Notes: generated by a model not told the origin, from the sequence alone. Shown: positions 8,305 to 17,375, counted from the stretch's first letter. The stretch: 64,000 nucleotides of DNA from Bin87 sp965203985 (GCA_965203985.1 CBDBDS010000013.1:310001-374000); one strand, 5' to 3'. Program-made: numbers and translations.

Positions 8305-8847
8305 ATGCTAAATCGCATCCGGCAGCGCAGCAGGGATTTCGCGTCAGATTGGGCCGTCCCCATCTGCATGGGTCTGGCCACTGGGATCGCCGTATGGTTG
8401 GTTTGGTATTTCACCAAGCCGCAGTGTACAGTCGCAGCCGCCGCCGACGCAGTGTGCAACCCCGGTGTTATCGCCCGTTTTATCGATGTTGAAATCCTGC
8501 TGAAATCCGGGGGCGCCGCGCTGGCCGTGGGCGCACTCAAAGGAGGGTATGACCGGTATATCATGCGCAATATGCTGAACCAGGAGCGCGAAACTCTGAA
8601 CCGGGAGCGCGAAGCCCTGAACCGGGAGCGCGAAGCGCGTCATTTGGCCGAACAGCAGTTGGCGGATGAGCGCAAACGGGTAGCGGACGAACGCAAGCGG
8701 GCTGATGAAACCATCCAGATGTTCACGGAATTGGTTAGCGAATTCCGTGAAGAACGCCGCCAAAATGCCGCCACTCAGCAGGCCATGCTGGACGCCGTCC
8801 TGCGTCTCGTCGAGCGAAACGGCTCAAACTCGCGAAACGACGACTGA
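8305..8847 (+). CDS. Single-pass membrane protein with heptad coiled coil
   Basis: 180 residues, family not recognised. A membrane segment lies at about 17-36 (WAVPICMGLATGIAVWLVWYF without the last residues), and a second weakly hydrophobic stretch at about 66-78. From residue 90 a highly charged coiled coil runs to the end. It contains three 21-bp tandem units (8575-8637) encoding LNQERET, LNREREA, LNREREA, then two more 7-residue units, ADERKRV and ADERKRA. It starts 3 nt after garR, in the same transcription unit, but no functional link is known. Confidence 0.7.
   Translation: MLNRIRQRSRDFASDWAVPICMGLATGIAVWLVWYFTKPQCTVAAAADAVCNPGVIARFIDVEILLKSGGAALAVGALKGGYDRYIMRNMLNQERETLNREREALNREREARHLAEQQLADERKRVADERKRADETIQMFTELVSEFREERRQNAATQQAMLDAVLRLVERNGSNSRNDD
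8575..8637 (+). repeat. Three 21-bp in-gene tandem repeats encoding heptads
   Basis: Units CTGAACCAGGAGCGCGAAAC-T, CTGAACCGGGAGCGCGAAGC-C and CTGAACCGGGAGCGCGAAGC-G are contiguous and in frame. They are a likely site of slippage-driven length change of the coiled coil. Confidence 0.85.
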
Positions 8848-9666
8848 TCAGTCCTCGAACCGGGCCCGGCTCCAGGCCAACGCGGCCCGCAAGCCCTGCT
8901 CAGCGCGGATGCGCGCGAACTCGGCGTGCTCGGGCGTGTCCGCCGTATCGAACTGGGTCATCAGCTCCAGGTTGTGGTTGAGAGCCGAGAAGAACCCGGC
9001 CGACTCCAGGGCGCGGTTGACGGAGAGCTTGGTGGTCTTGATGCCGATGGCCGAGATGTTCCGCATCTTGCGGGCGACGCGCTCGCACTCACCCATCAGG
9101 TCGTCGTGGGGCACGACGCGGTTCACCATGCCCAGCCGGGCCGCCTCGTGGGCGCCCACTATGTCGCCGGTGAGCATCATCTCCTTGGCCATCGCCAGGT
9201 TCACCGAATACGGTGTGATCAGGAAGGGCGCGCCGTAGCCCAGCCGGATCTCGGGCTCGCCCAGCATGGCCTGGTCGGACGCTATCTTGACATCGCAGAC
9301 CTGCACCAGTTCGCAGGCGCCGCCCAGGGCGTAGCCATTGACGGCGGCGATGACGGGTTTGCTCAGGTTCCAAACCATCAGAAAGGTCTCGATGTTGTAC
9401 TTGAGGCGGGAACGACGACCATCAACCGAAAGCGGCTCACCATCTGGCCCGCCAGCTTCCGATTCGATGTCGAAACCGGCGGAAAAGGCCCGCCCGGCGC
9501 CGGTCAGGATGATGACACGCACGTCTGGGTTCGCCTCGATGCCCTCCAGCGCCTCGCGGAACTCAGCCATTAGGGTCTGGCTCAGGGCGTTGAGCTTGTC
9601 CGGGCGGTTGAGGGTCAGGTAGCCGATCCCGTCCTGCTCGTCGTAAAGCAGGGTTTCAAAAGCCAT
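8848..9666 (-). CDS. Enoyl-CoA hydratase/isomerase family protein
   Basis: 272 residues of the crotonase fold. LNRPDKLNALSQTL is near residue 18. The first oxyanion-hole strand is GAGRAFSAGFDIES, and the second is NGYALGGACELVQVCD with the usual GG-E positions. The region LGEPEIRLGYGAPF holds the second catalytic-acid position, often Glu in hydratases. Predicted to hydrate or isomerise an acyl-CoA in fatty-acid or aromatic degradation; substrate unknown. ATG follows TAGGAGCGCGTT. Convergent with the coiled-coil gene, with the two ends touching. Confidence 0.92.
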   Translation of the reverse strand: MAFETLLYDEQDGIGYLTLNRPDKLNALSQTLMAEFREALEGIEANPDVRVIILTGAGRAFSAGFDIESEAGGPDGEPLSVDGRRSRLKYNIETFLMVWNLSKPVIAAVNGYALGGACELVQVCDVKIASDQAMLGEPEIRLGYGAPFLITPYSVNLAMAKEMMLTGDIVGAHEAARLGMVNRVVPHDDLMGECERVARKMRNISAIGIKTTKLSVNRALESAGFFSALNHNLELMTQFDTADTPEHAEFARIRAEQGLRAALAWSRARFED

Positions 9667-9739
9667 AACGCGCTCCTAGCTGGCGCTCAGTCCTGGGCCC
9701 GTGCGACTGTTCATTATTGTCGAAATCACCAACGGCAGG

Positions 9740-10501
9740 CTATGGGCCAACGATCTCCACCGTCTGAATGGTCACTGGGTTCACCGGGGCCGAACCCTCA
9801 CCGCCTGCCTTGGTGGGCGCGGTCGCGATGGTATCGATGGTATCCAGTCCGGCCACTGCCTGCCCGAAGATGGTGTAGTTCGGCGGCAGCGGATAGTCGG
9901 CGTGCATCAGGAAAAACTGGCTGCCGTTGGTGTTCGGCCCCGCGTTGGCCATCGCCATAACGCCCCGTGAATAGGGACGATTGACCGGCTCATCGGCAAA
10001 GCGATAGCCGGGGCCGCCCGTGCCGGTGCCAGTCGGGTCGCCGCCCTGGATCATGAACCCGGGTATGGTGCGGTGGAAGATGACGTTGTCGTAGAAACCC
10101 TGGCGCGCCAGGAACACGAAATTGTTGACGGTGTTCGGCGCGTCGGAGGTCAACAGTTCAATGGTGATGGCGCCGGCGGTGGTGTTCAGGACCGCGGTGT
10201 AGGACGCCCCCGGGTCAATGGACATGGCTGGCGGAGAGGCCCATTGCTTGATGGACCGCCCGCCGGTAACCACCACCGCCGGAGTGGGGGCGGCCGATGC
10301 GCCGGAACTGGAACTCACGATGGCTGTTGCCGGAGGGATCTCGGTTGCCGGGGCGGATCCGGAGCCAGCCGCAGCCGTGGGAGACGGCGCCGCTTCGGGC
10401 TGGCCCAAGGGTGGCGGCGTGATCAAATTGCAGGCGGCGAAAGCCAGGAGCGCGACGCCGCCGAGCAGAATTGCCGAAAGGATTTTGCTTGGAGTTATCA
10501 T
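9740..10501 (-). CDS. Lipoprotein cyclophilin-type peptidyl-prolyl isomerase
   Basis: 253 residues. The N-terminal signal ends in the lipobox LLAFAAC, with Cys about 24, so the mature protein is lipid-anchored outside the membrane. A Pro/Ala/Ser-rich linker (30-85) precedes the cyclophilin domain (about 95-253). That domain carries FHRTIPGFMIQGGDPTGTG, the conserved active-site arginine and Gln motif, and SQFFLMHADYPLPPNYTIFG. It catalyses cis-trans isomerisation of prolyl bonds and probably helps fold exported proteins. The ATG lies 9 nt after the stop of the RraA-like gene with no Shine-Dalgarno, so translation is probably coupled. Confidence 0.92.
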   Translation of the reverse strand: MITPSKILSAILLGGVALLAFAACNLITPPPLGQPEAAPSPTAAAGSGSAPATEIPPATAIVSSSSGASAAPTPAVVVTGGRSIKQWASPPAMSIDPGASYTAVLNTTAGAITIELLTSDAPNTVNNFVFLARQGFYDNVIFHRTIPGFMIQGGDPTGTGTGGPGYRFADEPVNRPYSRGVMAMANAGPNTNGSQFFLMHADYPLPPNYTIFGQAVAGLDTIDTIATAPTKAGGEGSAPVNPVTIQTVEIVGP

Positions 10502-10510
10502 GGCACCAGG

Positions 10511-11197
10511 TCAGTAGGGTCGTGTGATCTTGGCCACCTCTTTCAGGGCGTCCAGCGAGAAATCTGGCGACTGGCAGAGACCGATGGTCTTCTGCTCGTA
10601 ATCGGCGATGGTGCTAACCATATCCGGGATGCGGTCGGCGAGCTCAAAGGGTATGTTGGTGACGCCGTGCTTGTCGCCGTGGAGCAGATCACCAGTTTGC
10701 ACCGTCAAGCCACCCACTTCGATGGGAATCCCCATGTCCACCATGTGGACGTACGCGTGGGACACGGAAACTTCCTTCGCGAAGAACTGGAACCCCAGGG
10801 CGCGGACTTCGTCCAGATCGCGGACCGTGCCGTCGGTCGCCACGGCAACGGCGCCCAAGGCCTTGTGGATGTTGGACTGCACCTCTCCCCAGTAGGCTCC
10901 GATGGGCGGATTGTCGATGTCGTGCAGCACAATGAACCTCGGCTTGGGCACCGAGACGATCAGGTCCCACCAGTCCTCGCGGGCCACGCTGCGACCCTCC
11001 GGCCGGTTGGCGGAGATGACCCCGGTGACCGCGTAGCCGACCAAAGGCGGGAACTCCTGAAAAACGGTCTTGATCTCCGGCAGCATGAAGCCGGCATTCT
11101 TGGGGCGGAAGTTGAACCCCTCGATGGCGTTGCAGATGCTGGGCGAGTCGATTTTGGACAGGGCCTGCAGGGTGGCATCGCTTACCGTTTGATACAA
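10511..11197 (-). CDS. RraA/HMG-aldolase family protein
   Basis: 228 residues when started at TTG 11197, which is preceded by GGAGG at 7 nt; upstream in-frame codons are not needed. The RraA-like core shows ISANRPEGRSVAREDWWDL, the conserved GAYWGEVQSNIHKALGAVAV and DGTVRDLDEVRALGFQFFAK, where R-D are the substrate/metal residues, and later GDLLHGDKHGVTNIP. Members include 4-hydroxy-4-methyl-2-oxoglutarate aldolases and oxaloacetate decarboxylases; RNase E regulation applies only to enteric RraA. It is the first gene of a pair with the cyclophilin. Confidence 0.88.
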   Translation of the reverse strand: MYQTVSDATLQALSKIDSPSICNAIEGFNFRPKNAGFMLPEIKTVFQEFPPLVGYAVTGVISANRPEGRSVAREDWWDLIVSVPKPRFIVLHDIDNPPIGAYWGEVQSNIHKALGAVAVATDGTVRDLDEVRALGFQFFAKEVSVSHAYVHMVDMGIPIEVGGLTVQTGDLLHGDKHGVTNIPFELADRIPDMVSTIADYEQKTIGLCQSPDFSLDALKEVAKITRPY

Positions 11198-11222
11198 AGC
11201 GGATCCTCCGGAGATCACTGAC

Positions 11223-11228
11223 ACTATA
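11223..11228 (-). promoter_or_regulatory. Candidate -10 box of rraA-like gene
   Basis: TATAGT lies 25 nt upstream of the TTG start on the minus strand. It sits next to a GC-rich palindrome (GCGCCGGCGGAGGGCCGGCGC). No good -35 is seen. Confidence 0.4.
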
Positions 11229-11348
11229 CGCGCCGGCCCTCCGCCGGCGCGGCCACAGGATACCACAAATGCCTGTCCTCAGCGATGACATCCTCCACCT
11301 TTCGCTGGAGTGACGCCGTTGTAATTTCATGTGCTATAGCCCTGCCAC

Positions 11349-11455
11349 CTCACGCAAACTTGGTTGTCATTGCGAGCGCAGCGTGGCAATCTCGTTGCCG
11401 CCGGGATCGTCGTTACGCCAACAGGATTGCCACGTCGCTCTGCCCCTCGTAATAA
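11349..11455. repeat. Family B repeat, partly degraded
   Basis: CTCACGCAAACTTGG (outer arm, degraded) is followed by GTCATTGCGAGCGCAGCGTG at 11366. The inverted half, GGATTGCCACGTCGCTCTGC then CCTCGTAATAA, is eroded at its end. It lies upstream of the epimerase gene. Confidence 0.75.
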
Positions 11456-11536
11456 AAGGTCAGAGCATATCAAGGCCGGTGTTATACTGGGAGCATAAAA
11501 GGGGATTGGGTATAACGGGTTGGCCGGGGGAAGGTT

Positions 11537-12475
11537 ATGGCCGTTCTGGTAACCGGGGCCACTGGGCTGTTGGGCCGACGAGTGGTCCAGCAGTTGCTGG
11601 AGACCAACCACGAAGTGCGCGTCATGGTGCGCCGTCCGGGCAGCGAGAACATGCTCGCCACCCCGCCGACGGACCTGTGCTACGGGGACGTGGGCGATCC
11701 CGACGCCCTGGCCGAGGCCTGCCGCGATGCAACGGCGGTGGTCCACCTGGTGGCGGTGATCCGCGGCGGCCCCAGGCAGTTCGACGCCATCAACCGGCAG
11801 GGCACGGCCAACGTGGTGGAGGCCGCCAAAGCAGCCGGCTCGGTCAAACGGTTCATCCACGTCAGCGCGCTGGGAGCGTCCGACACGCCGCGCCTCCAGT
11901 ACCTGCACTCCAAGTGGCAGGGGGAGCAGGCGGTGGTGAGCAGCGGCCTGCCCTACGTGATCCTGCGCCCCTCGCTGATATTCGGGCCGGGCGACGAGTT
12001 CACCACCGCGGTGGCGGCGCTGGTGCGAGCCATGCCCATCGTGCCCGTGATCGGTTCCGGCAACAACCGCCTGCAGCCCATCCACGTTGACGACGTCGCG
12101 CGATGCATCACCCTCTCCGTCAGCGGCAACATCCGGGGCAACCATACCATCGAAATCGGCGGCCCGGAGCAGTTGTCCTATAACGAAATCGTGGGAGTCG
12201 TCGCGCGGACGCTGGGCCGCAAGGCCCGCCGCATCAACGTGCCCCTCTGGAAGATGCGGTTGCCGGTAACCATCATGGAGAAGATGACCCCCCGTGCGCC
12301 AATCAACCGGGCGATGCTCCAGCTCGTGACCCTGCGCAACGTTGCCGAACCCGGCTCGGTGGAGCGCGCTTTCGGGTTCCGACCCAGACCGCTCTACGGG
12401 AACATCGACCACGTGCGCGGCATCACGGCCGGCCAGGCCATCCGCATCAACCTCGGCCTGTCCGCGGGCGGCTAG
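11537..12475 (+). CDS. NAD(P)-binding epimerase-like protein, NmrA/NDUFA9 type
   Basis: 312 residues of the atypical extended SDR group. It starts VLVTGATGLLGRRVVQQLLE, with the GxxGxxG dinucleotide site. Then come CYGDVGDPDAL, VVHLVAVIRGG, and FIHVSALGASDTPRLQYLHS, where Tyr replaces the classical YxxxK arrangement. Proteins of this type act as sugar-nucleotide epimerase relatives or as quinone-linked, complex-I-associated factors; no specific role can be given. GGGGGAAGGTT precedes the ATG. A possible -10 (TATACT) is at 11483. It runs into folC 9 nt downstream. Confidence 0.88.
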   Translation: MAVLVTGATGLLGRRVVQQLLETNHEVRVMVRRPGSENMLATPPTDLCYGDVGDPDALAEACRDATAVVHLVAVIRGGPRQFDAINRQGTANVVEAAKAAGSVKRFIHVSALGASDTPRLQYLHSKWQGEQAVVSSGLPYVILRPSLIFGPGDEFTTAVAALVRAMPIVPVIGSGNNRLQPIHVDDVARCITLSVSGNIRGNHTIEIGGPEQLSYNEIVGVVARTLGRKARRINVPLWKMRLPVTIMEKMTPRAPINRAMLQLVTLRNVAEPGSVERAFGFRPRPLYGNIDHVRGITAGQAIRINLGLSAGG

Positions 12476-12483
12476 CAAGGATC

Positions 12484-13863
12484 GTGGCGGCGACCTACGA
12501 CGATGCGGTCGCCCGGCTGCTGGGCCTGGTCGACCACGAGCGCACTGTCCCGGCCCAGCCGCGACAGAAGCGGATCTATGACCTGCGGAACGTGGAACGA
12601 CTGCTGGCGCGAATGGGAGACCCGCACCGGCGGCGTGGGGCGGTGCACGTGGCGGGCACCAAGGGCAAGGGCAGCACGGCAGCCATGGTGGAGTCCATCG
12701 CCCGGGCCGCCGGATATTCCACCGGCTTCTATTCGTCGCCACACCTGCACTCCTTCTGCGAGCGCATCCGGCGCGACGGGAACCCCGTCTCCCGGGAACG
12801 GTTCGCGGAACTCACCGACGCGGTATGGCCGCACCACCTGGACAACGCCGCCGATCCCGAGGCCGGGCCGGCGACGCTTTTCGAGTACCTGACGGCCATG
12901 GGTTTCCAGTGTTTCGCTGAGGACGGCGTCGACGTCAGCGTGATCGAGGTCGGGCTTGGCGGGCGCCTGGACGCCACCAACGTGGTCACCCCGGAGGTCA
13001 GCGTGATCACCCCGGTGAGCCTGGACCACATGGCAATCCTGGGCGACACCATCGGCGAGATCGCGGCGGACAAGGCCGGCATCATCAAGCCGGAAATCCC
13101 GGTGATCGTCGGGCCGCAGTTCCCCGAGGCCGTGGACGCAATCGACCGGGCCGCCGCGGAACAATCGGCTCCGGTGATATCAGTGGGCGACGCCATCACC
13201 TGGGAGGTCCAACAGGAGTCTGCGGAGGGGCAGCGCCTGGAAATTCGCGGCCGCCGCGACACCTACCGATTGCGGCTGCCCCTGCTGGGCGATTTCCAGG
13301 GAGCCAACGCGGCTACTGCTGTCGGCGCCGCGGAGGCCCTGGCGGACGCCGGATATGTCATCGACCACCACGCTATCACCGGTGGGCTGGAGACCGTTGA
13401 GTGGCCGGGCCGCATGGAGGTCCTGACCCGGAAGCCGACTCTGGTTGTGGACGGCGCGCACAACGACCACTCCGTGGCGACGCTCCTGGCGACCCTGGAA
13501 ACCTACGTGCCGCACCGGACACTGACGGTGGTGGCGGGATTCTCGCGGGACAAGCGCGTCGACGCGATGGTAGAACTCCTGGCTCAGCGGGCGGACCGGG
13601 TCATCGCCACGCGGTCCCGCCACCCACGCTCCATGCGTCCCGCAGAGATCGCGGAACAGTTCGCAAGCCAAAGGATGCCCGCGGACCGTGTCGGTATCAC
13701 CGCGTACACGGCTGATGCGGTGGCGGAAGCCATGGCAACCGCGGATGTTGATGACCTGGTTCTGGTCACCGGCTCGCTGTTTGTGGTCGCCGAGGCGCGG
13801 GAGGCCGTCCTGGGCATAGAGCCGGAGACGTACCCCGACCTCCTCCCGCCCGATTTACGCTGA
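12484..13863 (+). CDS. folC: Folylpolyglutamate synthase / dihydrofolate synthase
   Basis: 459 residues. P-loop AGTKGKGSTAAMVES is near residue 57, followed by GFYSSPHLHSFCERIR (the Mur-ligase-like substrate loop) and EVGLGGRLDATNVV. The central VVDGAHNDHSVATL marks the hinge to the C-terminal domain. It adds glutamate to folates, and usually also to dihydropteroate, using ATP. The start is GTG at 12484, 8 nt after the epimerase stop, consistent with one operon. Confidence 0.95.
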   Translation: MAATYDDAVARLLGLVDHERTVPAQPRQKRIYDLRNVERLLARMGDPHRRRGAVHVAGTKGKGSTAAMVESIARAAGYSTGFYSSPHLHSFCERIRRDGNPVSRERFAELTDAVWPHHLDNAADPEAGPATLFEYLTAMGFQCFAEDGVDVSVIEVGLGGRLDATNVVTPEVSVITPVSLDHMAILGDTIGEIAADKAGIIKPEIPVIVGPQFPEAVDAIDRAAAEQSAPVISVGDAITWEVQQESAEGQRLEIRGRRDTYRLRLPLLGDFQGANAATAVGAAEALADAGYVIDHHAITGGLETVEWPGRMEVLTRKPTLVVDGAHNDHSVATLLATLETYVPHRTLTVVAGFSRDKRVDAMVELLAQRADRVIATRSRHPRSMRPAEIAEQFASQRMPADRVGITAYTADAVAEAMATADVDDLVLVTGSLFVVAEAREAVLGIEPETYPDLLPPDLR

Positions 13864-13875
13864 CCGGAACGCGGC

Positions 13876-13884
13876 TGCTACAAT
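13876..13884 (+). promoter_or_regulatory. Extended -10 promoter of fabF, leaderless spacing
   Basis: TGCTACAAT ends exactly 7 nt before the fabF ATG, the same geometry as at mutS2. It leaves no space for a ribosome site. Confidence 0.6.
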
Positions 13885-13891
13885 TGTCGCC

Positions 13892-15151
13892 ATGATGCAT
13901 ACCGAAAACGGGCGCCGCCGCGTGGTGGTGACCGGCCTGGGAGCGATTACCCCGCTGGGCCTGAGCGCCGACAAGTTCTGGGACAACCTGGTGGCCGGCG
14001 TGTCGGGCATCGGCCCCATGACCCTGTGCGACCCCACCGACTACCCCTGCCGGATCGCGGGCCAGGCCGACGACTTTGACGCCACCGACTACATCGACCG
14101 GCGGGAAGCCCGCCGCATGGCCCGCTTCTCTCAGATGGCGGTGGCAGCCGCGTTGCAGGCCGTAACGGACGCCGGCCTGGACATGGAGCAGGAAGACCCG
14201 TATCGCGTGGGCGTGCTGCTGGGCAACGGCAACGGAGGCTTCCCCACCCTGGAGGAAAACTGCCGGATCCTGGCCGACCGGGGCGGAATGCGGATGTCCC
14301 CCTTCTTCTTCCCCATGGTGCTGCCCAACATGGCGGCCGCCAACGTGAGCCAGTATGTGGGCGCGCGCGGGTACAACTCCACGGCGACCACGGCCTGCGC
14401 CGCGTCCAACAACGCCATCGGCGAGGCGCTCCAGGCTATTCGCCACGGCGTGGCCGACGCCATGGTCACCGGCGGCGCGGAAGCCGGCATCAGCCAACTC
14501 GGATTGGCCGGCTTCGCCGTGATGCGCGCGCTCAGCACTCGGAACGATGATCCGCAACGGGCCAGCCGGCCTTTCGACGCCGAACGGGATGGGTTCGTCC
14601 CCGCGGAGGGAGCCGGCATCCTGGTCCTGGAGGAGTTGGAGCGCGCACGAGCCCGGGGAGCCAGCATCCTGTGCGAGCTTTCAGGATTCGGCGCCACCTC
14701 GGACGCCGGGCACCTGGTCCAGCCGCAGGAGACCGGGGAAAGCGCAGCCCGGGCCATGGCCGGAGCGCTGGCCGACGCCGGCCTGGACCCCGGCGACGTT
14801 CACTACATCAACGCCCACGGGACATCCACGCCGCTCAACGACGCGGTGGAGACCGTCGCCATCAAGCGGCTGTTCGGCGAGCAGGCTTACCAGGTTCCGA
14901 TCAGCAGCACGAAGGGGATGATCGGCCATGCCCTGGGCGCGTCCGGCGCGCTGGAAGCCGTGGCCTGCGTCAAAACCATCACGGACCAGCGAATTCACCC
15001 CACGGTGAACCAGGAGTTGCCCGACCCCGACTGCGATCTGGACTATGTGCCCAACGAATCGCGTGCGGCCGACGTTGACGTGGTGCTGTCCAACGCCTTC
15101 GGGTTCGGCGGGCAGAACGCTTGCCTGGTGTTCCGGCGCTGGGCGGAGTGA
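13892..15151 (+). CDS. fabF: 3-oxoacyl-ACP synthase II (KAS II)
   Basis: 419 residues, full length. The thiolase-fold catalytic triad is visible: Cys169 in TTACAASNNAIGEA, His in NAHGTSTPLNDAVE, and His in KGMIGHALGASGALE, with SNAFGFGGQNACL near the C-terminus. It condenses malonyl-ACP with acyl-ACP in fatty-acid elongation. No acyl carrier protein gene is adjacent, unlike many fab clusters. It is 28 nt after folC but has its own -10 box, so it may be expressed separately from a leaderless mRNA. Confidence 0.96.
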   Translation: MMHTENGRRRVVVTGLGAITPLGLSADKFWDNLVAGVSGIGPMTLCDPTDYPCRIAGQADDFDATDYIDRREARRMARFSQMAVAAALQAVTDAGLDMEQEDPYRVGVLLGNGNGGFPTLEENCRILADRGGMRMSPFFFPMVLPNMAAANVSQYVGARGYNSTATTACAASNNAIGEALQAIRHGVADAMVTGGAEAGISQLGLAGFAVMRALSTRNDDPQRASRPFDAERDGFVPAEGAGILVLEELERARARGASILCELSGFGATSDAGHLVQPQETGESAARAMAGALADAGLDPGDVHYINAHGTSTPLNDAVETVAIKRLFGEQAYQVPISSTKGMIGHALGASGALEAVACVKTITDQRIHPTVNQELPDPDCDLDYVPNESRAADVDVVLSNAFGFGGQNACLVFRRWAE

Positions 15152-15168
15152 TACCACGCACCCAATTT

Positions 15169-15259
15169 GTCATTGCGAGCGCAGCGTGGCAACCCCGTTG
15201 GCGTAACGGCTACCATGTCCGCAACGGGATTGCCACGTCGCTTCGCTCCTCGCAATGAC
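15169..15259. repeat. Family B repeat
   Basis: GTCATTGCGAGCGCAGCGTG at the left pairs with CTTCGCTCCTCGCAATGAC at the right. CACGCACCCAATTT just outside resembles the shared outer arm. It lies directly after fabF. Confidence 0.85.
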
Positions 15260-15284
15260 AGGTTTGCAGAAACCCGGATGAGCG

Positions 15285-15319
15285 AAAAAACCGCCGGCGC
15301 GTTTGCGTGACGCCGGCGG
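15285..15319 (-). terminator. Rho-independent terminator of the SWIM gene
   Basis: On the minus strand the 9-bp stem CCGCCGGCG / CGCCGGCGG encloses an 11-nt loop and is followed by TTTTTT. It lies 34 nt beyond the stop codon. Confidence 0.85.
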
Positions 15320-15353
15320 CAGAAGTTTTCGGGTATCAGGCGAAGACGACCGT

Positions 15354-15608
15354 CTAGTCTGCGGCGGCTTCGGCCGTTTGTCCGGCCAGCATCTCGTCGA
15401 GCATACGCTGCAAGGCCATGATGTGGCTGCACACTCGTCGGGTCGCGAAGAAGGCGCACTCGCAGCTCCATTCTCCGTCGCGGTAGGAGACCCGGTAAGT
15501 ATTGTGGTTGCCGATGAAGGAAGCCTCGAAGGTGTGGATGTTCACCCGCTCCGGCTCCTCGGCGTACCTGCGTGCCTTATCAACCTTGCCGATATAACTC
15601 GAGCTCAT
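15354..15608 (-). CDS. SWIM zinc finger protein
   Basis: 84 residues from ATG 15608 (88 from GTG 15620). The zinc-binding SWIM pattern CxCx(n)CxH is clear: CECAFFATRRVCSHIMAL, about residues 52-69. The N-terminal half is a small beta-rich region. Free-standing SWIM proteins bind DNA, RNA or protein partners; the role here is unknown. It has its own terminator, so it is a single-gene unit. Confidence 0.85.
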   Translation of the reverse strand: MSSSYIGKVDKARRYAEEPERVNIHTFEASFIGNHNTYRVSYRDGEWSCECAFFATRRVCSHIMALQRMLDEMLAGQTAEAAAD

Positions 15609-15734
15609 TTCAACCCCCACAGTGTGATGAGACGGGGATTGAACCCGTCCGGTCTTAATGGTACCGGCAACTGCCGGAACCGGTCAACCGGCGGAAGCGC
15701 AAGTAGCTGTTCAGAAACGACCTTTTGTCATCCA

Positions 15735-15805
15735 ACCCATACCATCCCGTTCATCCTGTGCATCCATGTAAATTGCTCCTCCTCCGCAAACTGGGTACCC
15801 GTGAG
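15735..15805. repeat. Half of a family D repeat with outer arm
   Basis: CCGTTCATCCTGTGCATCCA then TGTAAATT is the inverted family D core. It is followed by GCAAACTGGGTACCCGTGAG (15786-15805), the reverse complement of the shared CTCACG outer arm. The matching left half is absent. Confidence 0.8.
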
Positions 15806-15855
15806 GCCCCAGGGCCGCCTTCAGGGGCTGCGGGAGATATCAACCCCGGCGAAGC

Positions 15856-17094
15856 TCACTCGGCGCTCGGTTCCACCTGGTTCCGCGACAACGGGAGCGA
15901 GACGAACAGCAGCCCGGCGGCCACGAACAGGGCCCCGATGTAGTACACCGCCGCCTCGAAGCCCAGGGTCTCATAGAGCGCGCCGGCTATGAGCGGCGAG
16001 AACACCGACATCAGGAAGGCAATGGAGGCGACTATTCCCAACCCGGTGGTTGCCACGTCGCGCCCCACCACGTCGAAGACCGTAGCGACCAGAATCGGTT
16101 GGTCCGGGTAGAGGAACAGCCCCAGCAGCGCGATGGTGATGGTGAGGGGGATGCCCGTGTCAAACACCGTCAACGCCAGCGCCGCCAGGCATGACCAGGC
16201 CAGTCCGGGTACCAGCACCTGCTTGCGCCCAAACCGGTCCGACAGAAAGCCGGCGGCCGGCTTTGCCACCAAACCCACCGCGATCAGTAGCCCGATATGG
16301 AACCCCCGGTTGGCCGGACCCATGTCGAGGTCGTTGCTGAGATAAAGGGGCAGTATCGTAACCAGCGCCACCAGGGCCATGCCTCGAAAACCGCGGACTA
16401 CGGTCAGGCCCCACAGGACGGGGTTCCGCAGCAGATGGCCGGTGGCCTCGATCCGTTCCGAGAGCTCGACATTCGGCTCCTCTCTGCCTCGTCCGATGTT
16501 GCGCAGCGACCAGATGGCGCACGCCGCCAGGAAAAAGGGCGCCACCGCGTACACGCTGAGCAGTTCCCGCCAGGTGAGAAAGGCCAGCAGCGCGCCCGTG
16601 GCCACCGGGCCAACCACGTCGCCCACGCTCCCGCCGACGCCGTGGGCAGCCAGCACGATCCCCCGGCGCTCGGGGAAGTGGTGGGAAAGGGACGCCGAGG
16701 CGGGCAGGTGCCAGATGGAGTGCGAGATCGCCACTACCGCCATGCCGATCAGCAGCAGCGGATAAACGGGCGAGACGCCCATGGCCAGGCAGCCCAGGCC
16801 GGACACCGCCAGGCATCCTGCCAGCAGTTGCCCCCAGTACCGACGGAGAATATCGACCACCACCCCGCCGGGCAGGGCCACCAGGCCCGACGCCAGCTCG
16901 CGGGCGGACAGGATGCCGCCGACCCCCACCGTGTTCAGCATGAATGCCTGCTGGATCTCAGGCAGCACCACCACAAAGCTCTGCACTATCCAGTGGAACA
17001 CAACATGCCCGGTGGCCAATCCGGGAACGATGATCCGGCCACCGAAGGCGGGAGCGGGTCCCGCCGGTTGCTGGGCTGTTTCAGGGTTCTGCAT
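15856..17094 (-). CDS. MFS transporter
   Basis: 412 residues with about 12 hydrophobic segments. It lacks a strict loop 2-3 signature but has GVVVDILRRYWGQLLAG in the first half and GFLSDRFGRKQVLVPG in the second half, where DRFGRK is the classical MFS signature. The N-terminus HVVFHWIVQSFVVVLPEIQ suggests a Chloroflexi-type drug/metabolite permease. Substrate unknown. Inner membrane. Divergent from rny. Confidence 0.9.
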   Translation of the reverse strand: MQNPETAQQPAGPAPAFGGRIIVPGLATGHVVFHWIVQSFVVVLPEIQQAFMLNTVGVGGILSARELASGLVALPGGVVVDILRRYWGQLLAGCLAVSGLGCLAMGVSPVYPLLLIGMAVVAISHSIWHLPASASLSHHFPERRGIVLAAHGVGGSVGDVVGPVATGALLAFLTWRELLSVYAVAPFFLAACAIWSLRNIGRGREEPNVELSERIEATGHLLRNPVLWGLTVVRGFRGMALVALVTILPLYLSNDLDMGPANRGFHIGLLIAVGLVAKPAAGFLSDRFGRKQVLVPGLAWSCLAALALTVFDTGIPLTITIALLGLFLYPDQPILVATVFDVVGRDVATTGLGIVASIAFLMSVFSPLIAGALYETLGFEAAVYYIGALFVAAGLLFVSLPLSRNQVEPSAE

Positions 17095-17375
17095 GGTTCA
17101 GTTGGGCTCCCGCTGCTCGAGTTGGGCTGCCGCGAAAGGTCAGTCGGGCCACAAGGTTATCCGACCATGGTCCCTCGCCGGTTTGCGGAAGGGGGTTTTT
17201 ATGGGGTGCAGTATAGCAACCAACGGCAGACGCGAGACGGACGGCGTTTGCATGGCCCTGGTTGAGCCGCGATGCCGCCGCAGTGTCGCCATAATTTAGG
17301 TCGCGGCACGCCTGAAATGTTCGGTCGCGAGTCAAGACCAGCCGCAATTGAGACATCAACCGGATAGCGCGTTTC

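Noticed and set aside
11241..11260. GC-rich palindrome before the rraA-like gene as a terminator
   Set aside because: There is no U-run on either strand and it overlaps the region upstream of the candidate -10 box.
15631..15649. GACGGGTTCAATCCCCGTC on the minus strand looks like a tRNA T arm
   Set aside because: No matching 5' acceptor strand (TGATGAG), D arm or anticodon arm is found within 100 nt, and the gap to the MFS gene is too short for tmRNA.
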